Below are positions 1 to 6,706 of a stretch of 64,000 nucleotides of DNA, piece by piece. The stretch is taken from assembly GCF_011320075.1 (NCBI RefSeq), contig NZ_JAANPA010000006.1, forward strand, positions 31,342 through 95,341. The letters are read 5' to 3'. The notes below the pieces were generated by a model. The model did no database searches and was not told the DNA's origin. It worked only from the letters and a program-made list of their open reading frames with translations. Source of the stretch: Sphingosinicella sp. YJ22. Lineage in GTDB: Bacteria; Pseudomonadota; Alphaproteobacteria; Sphingomonadales; Sphingomonadaceae. Positions within the stretch are counted from its first letter, which is position 1; each line of letters begins with the position of its first letter. Made by a program: the position numbers and the translations under genes.

Positions 1-391
1 CCGTGACGAGCGCTGCCGACGCCCCCATTGCGGCGAGATCCGCGCCGATGTTGATGATGTTGGCAATGAGCAGCAGACTAACGAGGATCGCGACCGCCCA
101 TTGAGGGAATGCGCGCTTCATGTTCGCCGCTAGACCCTTGCCGGTGACCCGGCCGATCCTGGCGCTGAGCATCTGCATCGTCGACATCAGCGGATAGAGG
201 ACGGGCATCGTCCAGAGCATGTCGAGCCCGAACCCGGCTCCCGCCTGCGAATAGGCCGCGATGCCGCTGGGGTCGTCGTCGGCCGCCCCGGTGATCAATC
301 CGGGGCCCAGCCGCTCGAAGCGCACGGCGGGGCGGGCGCTTCGCCGAAGCCTCGCCTTGCGTCGGGCGCCTTGTGCGACCGGGCTATCCAT
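1..391 (-). CDS. NRAMP-family divalent metal transporter, N-terminal part (runs off window)
   Basis: The minus strand from an ATG at 391 reads into the window edge and gives 130 residues. Residues 29-55 contain the LGPGLITGAADDDPSGIA stretch and the SQAG segment that follow the first membrane entry of NRAMP (MntH-like) proteins, where the DPSG-type motif takes part in metal binding. A second hydrophobic segment (AVAILVSLLLIANIINIG) then follows. Members are proton-coupled Mn2+/Fe2+ importers of the inner membrane. The rest lies beyond base 1. I saw no clear ribosome binding site before this ATG, so the start may differ. NRAMP membership is clear; metal specificity is not. Confidence 0.85.
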   Translation of the reverse strand, partial: MDSPVAQGARRKARLRRSARPAVRFERLGPGLITGAADDDPSGIAAYSQAGAGFGLDMLWTMPVLYPLMSTMQMLSARIGRVTGKGLAANMKRAFPQWAVAILVSLLLIANIINIGADLAAMGASAALVT

Positions 392-483
392 TCAGACTAG
401 GCGCGCGGCAGCCGGGTCTTGCCGCCTTGCCCGCCGTCTCGGGTTTGGCAAACGCTGGCTCCCGCGCCGCGACCAATTCGTCG

Positions 484-987
484 TCAAGCTGATTGGATCT
501 CGATGCGCTGCCGCTTCGTCTCGGCGTCGGCCTTCCTGGGAACGAGGATTTCAAGAACGCCGTGGCGAATCTTGGCCTTTACGCCCTTTTCGTCGCTGCC
601 CGGGGGCAGCTCGATGCGCCGCTCGAACGAGCCATATGACCGCTCGGAATAGGAATAGCCCTTTTCCTCCTCCTCCCGACGTTCCTTCTTCTCGCCGGAT
701 AGGAATATCGAGCCGTCATGGACGTGCATTTCGATGTCGGTCGCATCCATGCCGGGCACCTCGATCGACACTTTGAAGGCCTTTTTCGTCTCGGTCATCT
801 CGACCGCCGGGACCAGCATGCCCGCGGGCAGGTCGAGCCTGACCGACGGCCAGCGGGTCGGGAATTCATCGAAGAGCCGTTCAACCTCGCCCCGCAAACG
901 GGCCAGCGGTTCGATGAAGGTCTCGGTGAAGCTCGGGATATTCCGGCGTGCCAAAGGCCGGTCGAGCATTTCATCTTGTCGCGTCAT
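484..987 (-). CDS. Hsp20 / alpha-crystallin family small heat shock protein
   Basis: A 167-residue protein with a typical alpha-crystallin domain (about residues 45-140), including EMTETKKAFKVSIEVPGM and the late strand motif RHGVLEILVP. Small heat shock proteins are ATP-independent holdases that bind unfolding proteins in the cytoplasm. I chose the ATG at 987, with GGAGG just upstream, over a GTG at 999 in the same frame. The gene is transcribed away from the phosphorylase gene. Their shared intergenic region holds a FixJ-box-like site at 1106-1119, about 119 bases upstream of this start. That suggests hypoxia or stress control, which is an inference. Confidence 0.93.
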   Translation of the reverse strand: MTRQDEMLDRPLARRNIPSFTETFIEPLARLRGEVERLFDEFPTRWPSVRLDLPAGMLVPAVEMTETKKAFKVSIEVPGMDATDIEMHVHDGSIFLSGEKKERREEEEKGYSYSERSYGSFERRIELPPGSDEKGVKAKIRHGVLEILVPRKADAETKRQRIEIQSA

Positions 988-1105
988 TCGACCCTCCACT
1001 TTCTTCGGAGGCCTTCAGAATGCGCAGGCGGGCCAGGGATCGCTATAAGTGTTAGCGCGTAGGTCGCCCGACCTTGGCGCGTCGAAAGAGCAGGGCCACG
1101 GTTCC

Positions 1106-1119
1106 GGCGAACTACGTAT
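1106..1119 (-). promoter_or_regulatory. FixJ-box-like site upstream of hsp20
   Basis: On the minus strand this reads ATACGTAGTTCGCC, agreeing at 10 of 14 positions with the class II FixJ target CTAAGTAGTTTCCC as I recall it. It lies between the divergent hsp20 and phosphorylase genes. Binding is not shown by sequence alone. Confidence 0.4.
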
Positions 1120-1194
1120 CTCGGGGTGCGCGTTGGGCTGAGTATCTTCGGGCGCAGCAGCCGTCGCGGCTGCGGTCACGAAGGAGCGATCCGG

Positions 1195-2718
1195 GTGCGT
1201 TCAATCGACCAGCGAACGTCACTCCACCCGCTCCGTGCGAAGCGGCTGGGCCTGGAGACGCAGCATGAGGCGATCGTCTTCATGCACGCGCGATGTCCGG
1301 TCGCTCGCTCCGAAGGCTTCACTGCCCGAGCGCAGGTCGAACTGACCGCCGGCAGCCGCTCGGCTCTGGCGACGCTCTACGAGGTGACCGACGACGTCAT
1401 AGCGGTCGACGAGGTCGGCCTTTCCGAGACTGTCTGGCACCGGCTCGGCGCGACGGAAGGCGCCGAGATCAAGGTGAAGCATCCCCAGCCACTGGTTTCC
1501 ATGAGCGACGTACGCGCCAAGGTGTACGGACATCGGCTGGACGCACCGCGGCTGCGGCGGATCATCCAGGATATCGTCGCCGAGCGATATTCCGACGTGC
1601 AGCTTGCCGCGTTCGTCACCGCCTTCTCGAGCCAGCCGACGAATCTCACCGAAGTGGCCGGTCTGACAGGTGCGATGGTGGACGCCGGCGACAGGTTGGC
1701 CTGGTCGGGAAAGCCCATCGTGGACAAGCACTGCGTGGGTGGGCTGCCCGCCAATCGCACGACACCGATCATCGTCGCCATTGTCGCCGCGGCGGGGCTG
1801 ATCATCCCCAAGACGTCGTCCCGCGCCATCACGTCACCGGCTGGCACGGCAGATGTGATGGAGACGATGACGGGGGTGGCTCTGGATATTCCGGAAATGC
1901 GTCGGGTCGTCGAGAGGGAAGGGGGCTGCCTGGTCTGGGGCGGGAGCGTCCGTCTAAGTCCTGCCGACGATATCCTGATCCGGGTCGAGCGAGCCCTCGA
2001 TCTCGACAGCACGGCGCAGTTGGTCGCCTCGGTCCTGTCGAAGAAGATCGCGGCCGGGTCGACGCACGTTCTGATCGACCTGCCGGTCGGGCCAACCGCG
2101 AAGGTCAGGACGCACAAGGACGCGACCGAACTTGGCAGCTATCTCACTGCGGTCGGCGCCGAGTTCGGGCTGGACGTCCGGGCGGTGCTGACAGACGGCC
2201 GTCAGCCGGTTGGTATCGGTCTCGGGCCGGCACTGGAGGCGCGCGACGTGCTGGCAGTGCTGAGGGGCGATCGGGCCGCTCCGACGGATCTGTCGGAGCG
2301 TGCGCTCCAGCTCGCCGGTGCGACGCTCGAACTCGGCGGTGCGTCGCCGCCGGGCGCGGGCATCAGGGACGCGGCGGCGATCCTCAACGATGGGCGCGCG
2401 CTGACCAAGTTCATGGCCATATGCGAGGCACAGGGGGGATTTCGGGAGCCTCCGGCCGCGCCGCTTCAGCACGTCATAAGATCGGATATCGCCGGCAAGG
2501 TTGCCCGCATCGACAACAGGCTGCTTGCCCGGATCGCGAAGCTGGCAGGGGCGCCGCAATCGCCCTCGGCCGGCCTGGAGCTGCACGTGAAACTCGGGTC
2601 TGTCGTCGAGAAGGGGCAGGAGCTGATGACCCTGCATGGTGAGAGCCGGGGTGAGCTGGAATATGCGCTCGATTATGCCGGCTCCAATCCCTGCGTGATC
2701 CACACGAGCGCCTCGTGA
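1195..2718 (+). CDS. Archaeal-type thymidine phosphorylase / AMP phosphorylase family protein
   Basis: This 507-residue protein belongs to the long DeoA-like family that includes archaeal AMP phosphorylases and bacterial 'putative thymidine phosphorylases'. The phosphate/nucleoside binding core is visible: VDKHCVGGLPANRTTP, the PKTSSRAITSPAGTADVMET segment and the later GSTHVLIDLPVGPTAKV. It releases a base and a (deoxy)ribose phosphate by phosphorolysis. The start is GTG at 1195, with AAGGAG eight bases upstream; an ATG at 1126 would add 23 residues without homology. The stop overlaps the start of the PRPP synthetase gene (GTGA), so the two are translationally coupled. Whether the substrate is thymidine or AMP cannot be told here. 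Confidence 0.88.
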   Translation: MRSIDQRTSLHPLRAKRLGLETQHEAIVFMHARCPVARSEGFTARAQVELTAGSRSALATLYEVTDDVIAVDEVGLSETVWHRLGATEGAEIKVKHPQPLVSMSDVRAKVYGHRLDAPRLRRIIQDIVAERYSDVQLAAFVTAFSSQPTNLTEVAGLTGAMVDAGDRLAWSGKPIVDKHCVGGLPANRTTPIIVAIVAAAGLIIPKTSSRAITSPAGTADVMETMTGVALDIPEMRRVVEREGGCLVWGGSVRLSPADDILIRVERALDLDSTAQLVASVLSKKIAAGSTHVLIDLPVGPTAKVRTHKDATELGSYLTAVGAEFGLDVRAVLTDGRQPVGIGLGPALEARDVLAVLRGDRAAPTDLSERALQLAGATLELGGASPPGAGIRDAAAILNDGRALTKFMAICEAQGGFREPPAAPLQHVIRSDIAGKVARIDNRLLARIAKLAGAPQSPSAGLELHVKLGSVVEKGQELMTLHGESRGELEYALDYAGSNPCVIHTSAS

Positions 2719-3647
2719 GACGAGTTCTCTTCGCGCTGAACGCCGCCGAAGGGCTCGCGGGCCGCCTTGCATCCCTGCTCGACTGCGAACTCGGGACGGT
2801 CGAACGCCGCCAGTTTCCGGATGGCGAGAGCTACATCCGATTATCGACCCCGGTCGCGAACCGTCACGTCCTCGTGCTCTGCTCCCTCGACTGTCCCGAC
2901 ACCAAGGCGCTTCCTCTACTCTTCGTGGCTGACGCGGCGCGTCAGCAGGGTGCCGAAAGCGTCGGGCTCATCGCACCCTATCTCGCGTACATGCGGCAGG
3001 ACAAAGCGTTCTCGCCGGGCGAGGCGGTCACTTCGCGGACCTTCGCGGGCCTGATCGATAGCCAGTTCGATTGGCTGGTCACCGTGGATCCGCACCTTCA
3101 TCGCTATCCAAACCTTGGCGCGCTCTATTCGCGCCCGGCGCTCGCAACGAGTGCGGCCGAGCCGGTCGCCGATTGGATCCGGACAAATGTTGAGCGGCCC
3201 GTAGTGATCGGGCCGGATGAGGAGAGCGCGCAGTGGGTCGAGCGCATCGCAACCTTGATCGATGTTCCTTGGAGGGTGTTCCGCAAGGAAAGGCGCGGTG
3301 ACTTCGACGTCAGCCTCAGCGCCGCAGTCGTTGATCTCGCCGAGGAAGCGACTCCAGTGCTTGTCGACGACATCGCATCCAGCGCGCGGACGATGATCGA
3401 AGCGGTGCGGACCCTCAGGAACGCCGGGCGGCGCGCACCCTATTGCGTCGTGGTGCACGCCATTTTCGCCGGAGACGCCTTCGAACAACTCCAACTCATG
3501 GAGCCGGCGGGTGTCGCCAGCACCAATGCCGTCGCGCACGAAACGAATCTGATCGACATCTCAGGGCCTCTTGCCGCTGCCGTAAAGGAGATGCTCGCTG
3601 GGTGGCGGGCAACAGTCGATCTAAGCGCGGAGCGGAAGCGCGAATGA
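2715..3647 (+). CDS. prs: Ribose-phosphate pyrophosphokinase (PRPP synthetase)
   Basis: A 310-residue Prs-family protein with the two phosphoribosyltransferase-like halves. Recognisable are QFPDGESYIRL near residue 36, the region around YMRQDK/FSPGEAVTSRTFA, the VDPHLHR motif near 120 and the PRPP loop VLVDDIASSARTM near 215. The loop is less canonical than in housekeeping Prs (VDDxxxTGGT), so this looks like a second, salvage-type Prs. It starts with GTG overlapping the phosphorylase stop. A phosphorolytic enzyme next to a ribose-phosphate activating enzyme suggests recycling of nucleoside ribose into PRPP under stress (inference). Confidence 0.88.
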   Translation: MRRVLFALNAAEGLAGRLASLLDCELGTVERRQFPDGESYIRLSTPVANRHVLVLCSLDCPDTKALPLLFVADAARQQGAESVGLIAPYLAYMRQDKAFSPGEAVTSRTFAGLIDSQFDWLVTVDPHLHRYPNLGALYSRPALATSAAEPVADWIRTNVERPVVIGPDEESAQWVERIATLIDVPWRVFRKERRGDFDVSLSAAVVDLAEEATPVLVDDIASSARTMIEAVRTLRNAGRRAPYCVVVHAIFAGDAFEQLQLMEPAGVASTNAVAHETNLIDISGPLAAAVKEMLAGWRATVDLSAERKRE

Positions 3648-3704
3648 CCGGGTCTTGCTAAGGCAAACCCAAGCTGTTCTGCGTCAATCCGGGGTCAGGC
3701 TTGA

Positions 3705-4142
3705 TCAGGCTCGAAGCGCCGCCAAAGCGTCGCCGGCGTGCCCACCGCCCGGCCAGGCCTGAGACAAAGACCCGCCGCGCCGGAAGAGGAACGTCGCGCC
3801 ATCGGTCTCCGCGCTTCTCTCCTTTGCTGGAAGGAGGGCTTCGAACCGCGTCCATGCCTCCCCCTCCGCATCGCGCAGGAGGGTGACCTGCGCGCTGCCA
3901 ATGCTGTGCACGAGCCCTTCCGTTTGGCTCGGCACGATGCCGAGCAGCCACGCCCCGCACGCTTCGAATTCGGAGGCCCGCTTCAAGTAACTCTCGATCT
4001 CCGTGGAGGCACCCCTTCTGTCAGCGGGGCAGAAGAAGACGACCAGTTCGTGGCCGACGAAGTCGGCGGGGTTGATCTCGCCCCCATCCACGCCAGGCAG
4101 GAGGACGTTGGGAATGCCGAAACAGACGGTGCTCGGAGTCAT
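3705..4142 (-). CDS. Peroxiredoxin-like (AhpC/TSA fold) protein lacking the peroxidatic cysteine
   Basis: A 145-residue protein following the BCP/AhpC pattern: a short N-terminal strand, VVFFCPAD, then GASTEIESYL where an active enzyme would have TPGCTxE, then LGIVPSQTEG, LLRDAEGEAW and ATFLFRRGG. The peroxidatic Cys position is occupied by Ala; the only nearby Cys sits in FFCPAD. Peroxidase activity by the usual mechanism is therefore unlikely. The start is ATG at 4142, with AGGAGA seven bases upstream, in preference to an upstream ATG at 4190. It could be a redox-inert structural relative or use the displaced Cys. Confidence 0.72.
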   Translation of the reverse strand: MTPSTVCFGIPNVLLPGVDGGEINPADFVGHELVVFFCPADRRGASTEIESYLKRASEFEACGAWLLGIVPSQTEGLVHSIGSAQVTLLRDAEGEAWTRFEALLPAKERSAETDGATFLFRRGGSLSQAWPGGGHAGDALAALRA

Positions 4143-4213
4143 TCTGAGTCTCCTGCACTGGCGGCCCGCGGGTTGCTGAACGCTCATCAACCTAGATGAG
4201 CGGTCACGGGGGT

Positions 4214-4234
4214 CATTAGGTGATTTACCTGATG
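4214..4234. promoter_or_regulatory. Inverted repeat CATTAGGT-N5-ACCTGATG
   Basis: An imperfect palindrome upstream of the peroxiredoxin-like gene (start 4142). Similar TAGG..CCTA palindromes occur near 31001, 44896 and 46117. Possible operator; no factor assigned. Confidence 0.35.
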
Positions 4235-4235
4235 G

Positions 4236-4484
4236 CTAGCGGCGCGGCCTGCCGCCGGGCGTGACTGCCGGCGCTTCCGTCCCCAGGAGCAGCAACTGGA
4301 AGAGGGCAAATCCACTCTCGTCCGTGACGGTCAGGCACCATTCCGCACGATCCCAGAAGGCGTCCGCCTCGTTGCACAACGCCTCGCCCGTGAAGCGCAC
4401 GGCCTCGCACTTGGCGATATTCAGGTGCGGGAGATCCAGGGAGAATGAGGGGTTTGAAGGAAACTCGGTTTCGCCCGGCCGATC
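4236..4484 (-). pseudogene. DUF6894 family remnant without a start codon
   Basis: The minus-strand frame ending at the TAG at 4236-4238 encodes GETEF, then IAKCEAVRFTGEAL, then WCLTVTDESGFALFQL, which is the pattern of the short DUF6894 proteins common in alphaproteobacteria. The frame is closed upstream by TGA at 4485-4487, and no ATG, GTG or TTG lies in a usable place. The expected N-terminus (MPRYFF-like) is missing. The most economical reading is a gene that has lost its 5' end. A frameshift near 4480 or a rare start codon are alternatives. Function of the family is unknown to me. Confidence 0.55.
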
Positions 4485-4568
4485 TCATCTAAGGGAAATC
4501 ACGCATGGCTTCGCGCCGACGGAGACTGCAACCGTCCTCCAGCAAAGTGCTCGTTCGGGGGGTGTCCG

Positions 4569-4955
4569 ATGTTGCGCAACTATGAAGCGGTGCTCGACCG
4601 GTTCCAAGTGGCGGTAATTTTCTGCCTTTCGCTGATTGTCACGGCATGTGAGACCCCCTCGCCACGCCCATCGGCGCAACACCGCTCCACTGAAGGGTTC
4701 AACTACGCACAGGCCTCCTGCGGGAGCTGCCACGGCGTGGGTCGTTCAGCGAGGTGGCCGAATTCGAACGCCCCACCGTTCGAGGTCATCGTCAACCGGG
4801 AAGGCCTGACAGCGGAGACGCTGTCATTCTGGTTACGCGGCGCTCACAACTATCCCCGGGAGATGGACTTCTATCTCGGCGACCGCGAGGTCGAGGCGCT
4901 GGTCGTTTACATGCTCACCCTGAGGGACCCGAACTATCGGCGCCCTCCAGATTAA
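4569..4955 (+). CDS. Lipid-anchored mono-haem cytochrome c
   Basis: A 128-residue precursor with a hydrophobic segment (VIFCLSLIVTAC) ending in a lipobox-like VTAC, so the mature protein is probably lipidated on Cys27. One c-type haem site follows, CGSCH, near residue 51. Possible sixth ligand Met is in NYPREMDFYLGD near residue 100, and the C-terminal helix EVEALVVYMLTL is typical of small class I cytochromes. It would carry electrons in the periplasm. A G-rich stretch precedes the ATG. No oxidase or dehydrogenase partner is adjacent; the downstream gene is convergent. Confidence 0.82.
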   Translation: MLRNYEAVLDRFQVAVIFCLSLIVTACETPSPRPSAQHRSTEGFNYAQASCGSCHGVGRSARWPNSNAPPFEVIVNREGLTAETLSFWLRGAHNYPREMDFYLGDREVEALVVYMLTLRDPNYRRPPD

Positions 4956-4994
4956 ACGTGTCGTGATCGAAGCGTCTTTGGCCCCGCCAAGCCG

Positions 4995-5759
4995 TCACGT
5001 CACGAGGCCGAACGCATCCCGGAGTAGCGCTCCGACGGCAAAGGCCAGCATTGCAGCGGCACTGCCCACAGCGAGCGTCTGGACACCCGAAACGAGCCGC
5101 GAGCCGCCGACGACGGCGCCTTTGAATAGGCCCAAAATGAAGAAGGTCGCGCCTGCCAGGACAGTGCTTCGTGTGAACAGCAGCTCGGACGGGCCGCCCA
5201 GAATGAACGGGAGGAGCGGTATGAACCCGCACAGGCTGAAGGCGACGAACGTCACGACGCCCGCCCGTAGCGGCTTCGCGCTGATCTCGCTGAGCCGCAA
5301 TTCCTCCTGCATCATCGTGTCGACCCAGACGCGCCGGTCCGAGGAAATCACCGCGACGATGCGGTCGAGTTCCGGCGGCTCGAAACCTTTGCGAGAGAAG
5401 ATTTCCCGAATTTCGGCCCGCTCGCCCTCAGGACAGGCATGTGTCTGCCAATCCTCGTCAGCGCGGGCGCGCCTCACTTCCTGCTGACGGCTGCGCGTTC
5501 CAAGATAGTTGCTGACCGCCATGCTGAAGCCGTCGGCGGCCAGGTTTGCCAGGCCGAGAACGATGACGGTCATGATCGGGAGCCTTGCGCCTGCGCTGCC
5601 CGCGACGACTGCGAAGGTCGTGACGACGCCGTCCACGCCCCCAAGCACGAAATCCCCGATCGCTCCCTCGCCTTTAGGTCGGGAAATGCGCTCGCGGATT
5701 CGCGCGGGGCGATGCTCTTCCTCGAGATCGCGACATTCCGTGGCGGCCGGGGAAATCAT
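4995..5759 (-). CDS. VIT1/CCC1 family iron/manganese transporter
   Basis: A 254-residue inner-membrane protein. The first membrane segment carries GAIGDFVLGGVDGVVTTFAVVAG and the next LGLANLAADGFSMAVSNYL, both hallmarks of the CCC1/VIT1 family. A charged cytoplasmic stretch rich in Glu (residues 85-150, including QQEVRRARADE and TMMQEELRL) is followed by three further hydrophobic segments. Family members move Fe2+ or Mn2+ out of the cytosol. The ATG at 5759 overlaps the stop of the preceding universal stress protein gene by four bases, so the two form one minus-strand operon. Confidence 0.88.
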   Translation of the reverse strand: MISPAATECRDLEEEHRPARIRERISRPKGEGAIGDFVLGGVDGVVTTFAVVAGSAGARLPIMTVIVLGLANLAADGFSMAVSNYLGTRSRQQEVRRARADEDWQTHACPEGERAEIREIFSRKGFEPPELDRIVAVISSDRRVWVDTMMQEELRLSEISAKPLRAGVVTFVAFSLCGFIPLLPFILGGPSELLFTRSTVLAGATFFILGLFKGAVVGGSRLVSGVQTLAVGSAAAMLAFAVGALLRDAFGLVT

Positions 5760-6202
5760 TCCCGCACCACGAGAACGGAGCAGGCGGCGTGCCGCACCAC
5801 GCTCGCGGCATTCGCGCCAATCAGATAATCGCGCATTGCCGGCCGGTGCGAGGCAAGCACGATGAGATCGGCATCCGTTTCCTCGGCGAGATCGATGATG
5901 CCTCGATAGATGCTGCCTTCCGCGACCTTCTTCTCGATTTCCAGGCCGGGCGCGATCTCATCAGCCAGCAGCATCAGCCGCGCCCGTGCGCGCTCGATGA
6001 GTTCGCGCAGCTGGATCGCGGTCCATTCCGCCTGCATTGCCGTCACGGTCCAGGGAACCACGGTCGCGATCGTCAGCCGGGCATCAAAGCACTTGGCGAG
6101 AGCCAGCGCCACCGGCGCTGCCTTGGCCCAGGAGCTCGGCTCGTCGAGGTCGACCGGAAGCAGGATGTGACGGTAGATGTTCGATGGAATTGCAGTGGCC
6201 AT
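5756..6202 (-). CDS. Universal stress protein (single UspA domain)
   Basis: A 148-residue single-domain Usp. It begins with the strand IYRHILLPVDLDEPS and ends with VLASHRPAMRDYLIGANAASVV followed by SVLVVRE, the positions where ATP-binding Usp proteins have G-2X-G-9X-G(S/T). The first Gly of that signature is replaced here, so nucleotide binding is uncertain. The stop codon overlaps the start of the VIT1/CCC1 transporter gene. Two FixJ-box-like sites (6237-6250 and 6275-6290) lie 35-90 bases upstream of its start, in the region shared with the divergent receiver-domain gene. Confidence 0.88.
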   Translation of the reverse strand: MATAIPSNIYRHILLPVDLDEPSSWAKAAPVALALAKCFDARLTIATVVPWTVTAMQAEWTAIQLRELIERARARLMLLADEIAPGLEIEKKVAEGSIYRGIIDLAEETDADLIVLASHRPAMRDYLIGANAASVVRHAACSVLVVRE

Positions 6203-6236
6203 GGCGCCCTTCTGAACTGCGTGATCGCGCCTGCCT

Positions 6237-6250
6237 CTCCGTAATTTCCC
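6237..6250 (+). promoter_or_regulatory. FixJ-box-like site CTCCGTAATTTCCC
   Basis: Agrees with the class II FixJ target (CTAAGTAGTTTCCC, from memory) at 11 of 14 positions, the best match in the window. It lies 35 bases upstream of the Usp start (6202) and 90 upstream of the divergent receiver gene. Confidence 0.45.
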
Positions 6251-6274
6251 GGATCGCCCGCTGTCCCCGGAGCA

Positions 6275-6290
6275 TTACGTAGTGCGCCCC
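6275..6290 (+). promoter_or_regulatory. FixJ-box-like site TTACGTAGTGCGCCCC
   Basis: Second copy of the TACGYA...CCC motif in the same intergenic region, 51 bases upstream of the receiver-domain gene start. Confidence 0.4.
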
Positions 6291-6340
6291 ACAGGATCCT
6301 GTCGGAAAGCCACGGCCGTTCCTGAGGAGGTCGTACTCGG

Positions 6341-6706
6341 ATGCGGCACGCGCTGATCATCTCGGCCGATGCGGACCTGGCGAGCGTCATCGAGGATCGT
6401 CTGCTGGCGCTTGGTTTCCGCGCGTTCGAGCGTAGCTGGACTGAAGACGATGCGGTCGATGCGGCGCGGCAGCGGCCCCCCGACCTGATCGTCGTCGGCG
6501 ATTGCATTGAGGTCGGATCGCCCCTTCAGGCGGCTGGGCGCATCAATGGAGAGCAGCCTGACATTCCCGTCCTGCTCGCCACGACGTGCCTTCCGAAAGT
6601 CTTGGGAGAACTGCCCCAGGGCGCGAGTTTGAGCGGGCCTTATTCGCCCGATCAGGCGGCGGTGGCAGTGAAACGGAGCCTCATTCGCCTCGTCGCGGGC
6701 GGCTGA
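6341..6706 (+). CDS. Degenerate stand-alone receiver-domain protein
   Basis: A 121-residue protein with the alternating pattern of a CheY-like receiver: an acidic patch (SADAD) after strand 1, DLIVVGDC after strand 3 and LLATT after strand 4. The normal phospho-acceptor context (DxxMP) is absent: the Asp in VVGDCIE is displaced and followed by IEVGS, and no conserved Lys is evident in the SLSGPYSP region. It is probably a pseudo-receiver or divergent response regulator without an output domain. AGGAGG lies about ten bases before the ATG. Its 3' end overlaps the convergent cation ATPase gene by 26 bases. Confidence 0.68.
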   Translation: MRHALIISADADLASVIEDRLLALGFRAFERSWTEDDAVDAARQRPPDLIVVGDCIEVGSPLQAAGRINGEQPDIPVLLATTCLPKVLGELPQGASLSGPYSPDQAAVAVKRSLIRLVAGG

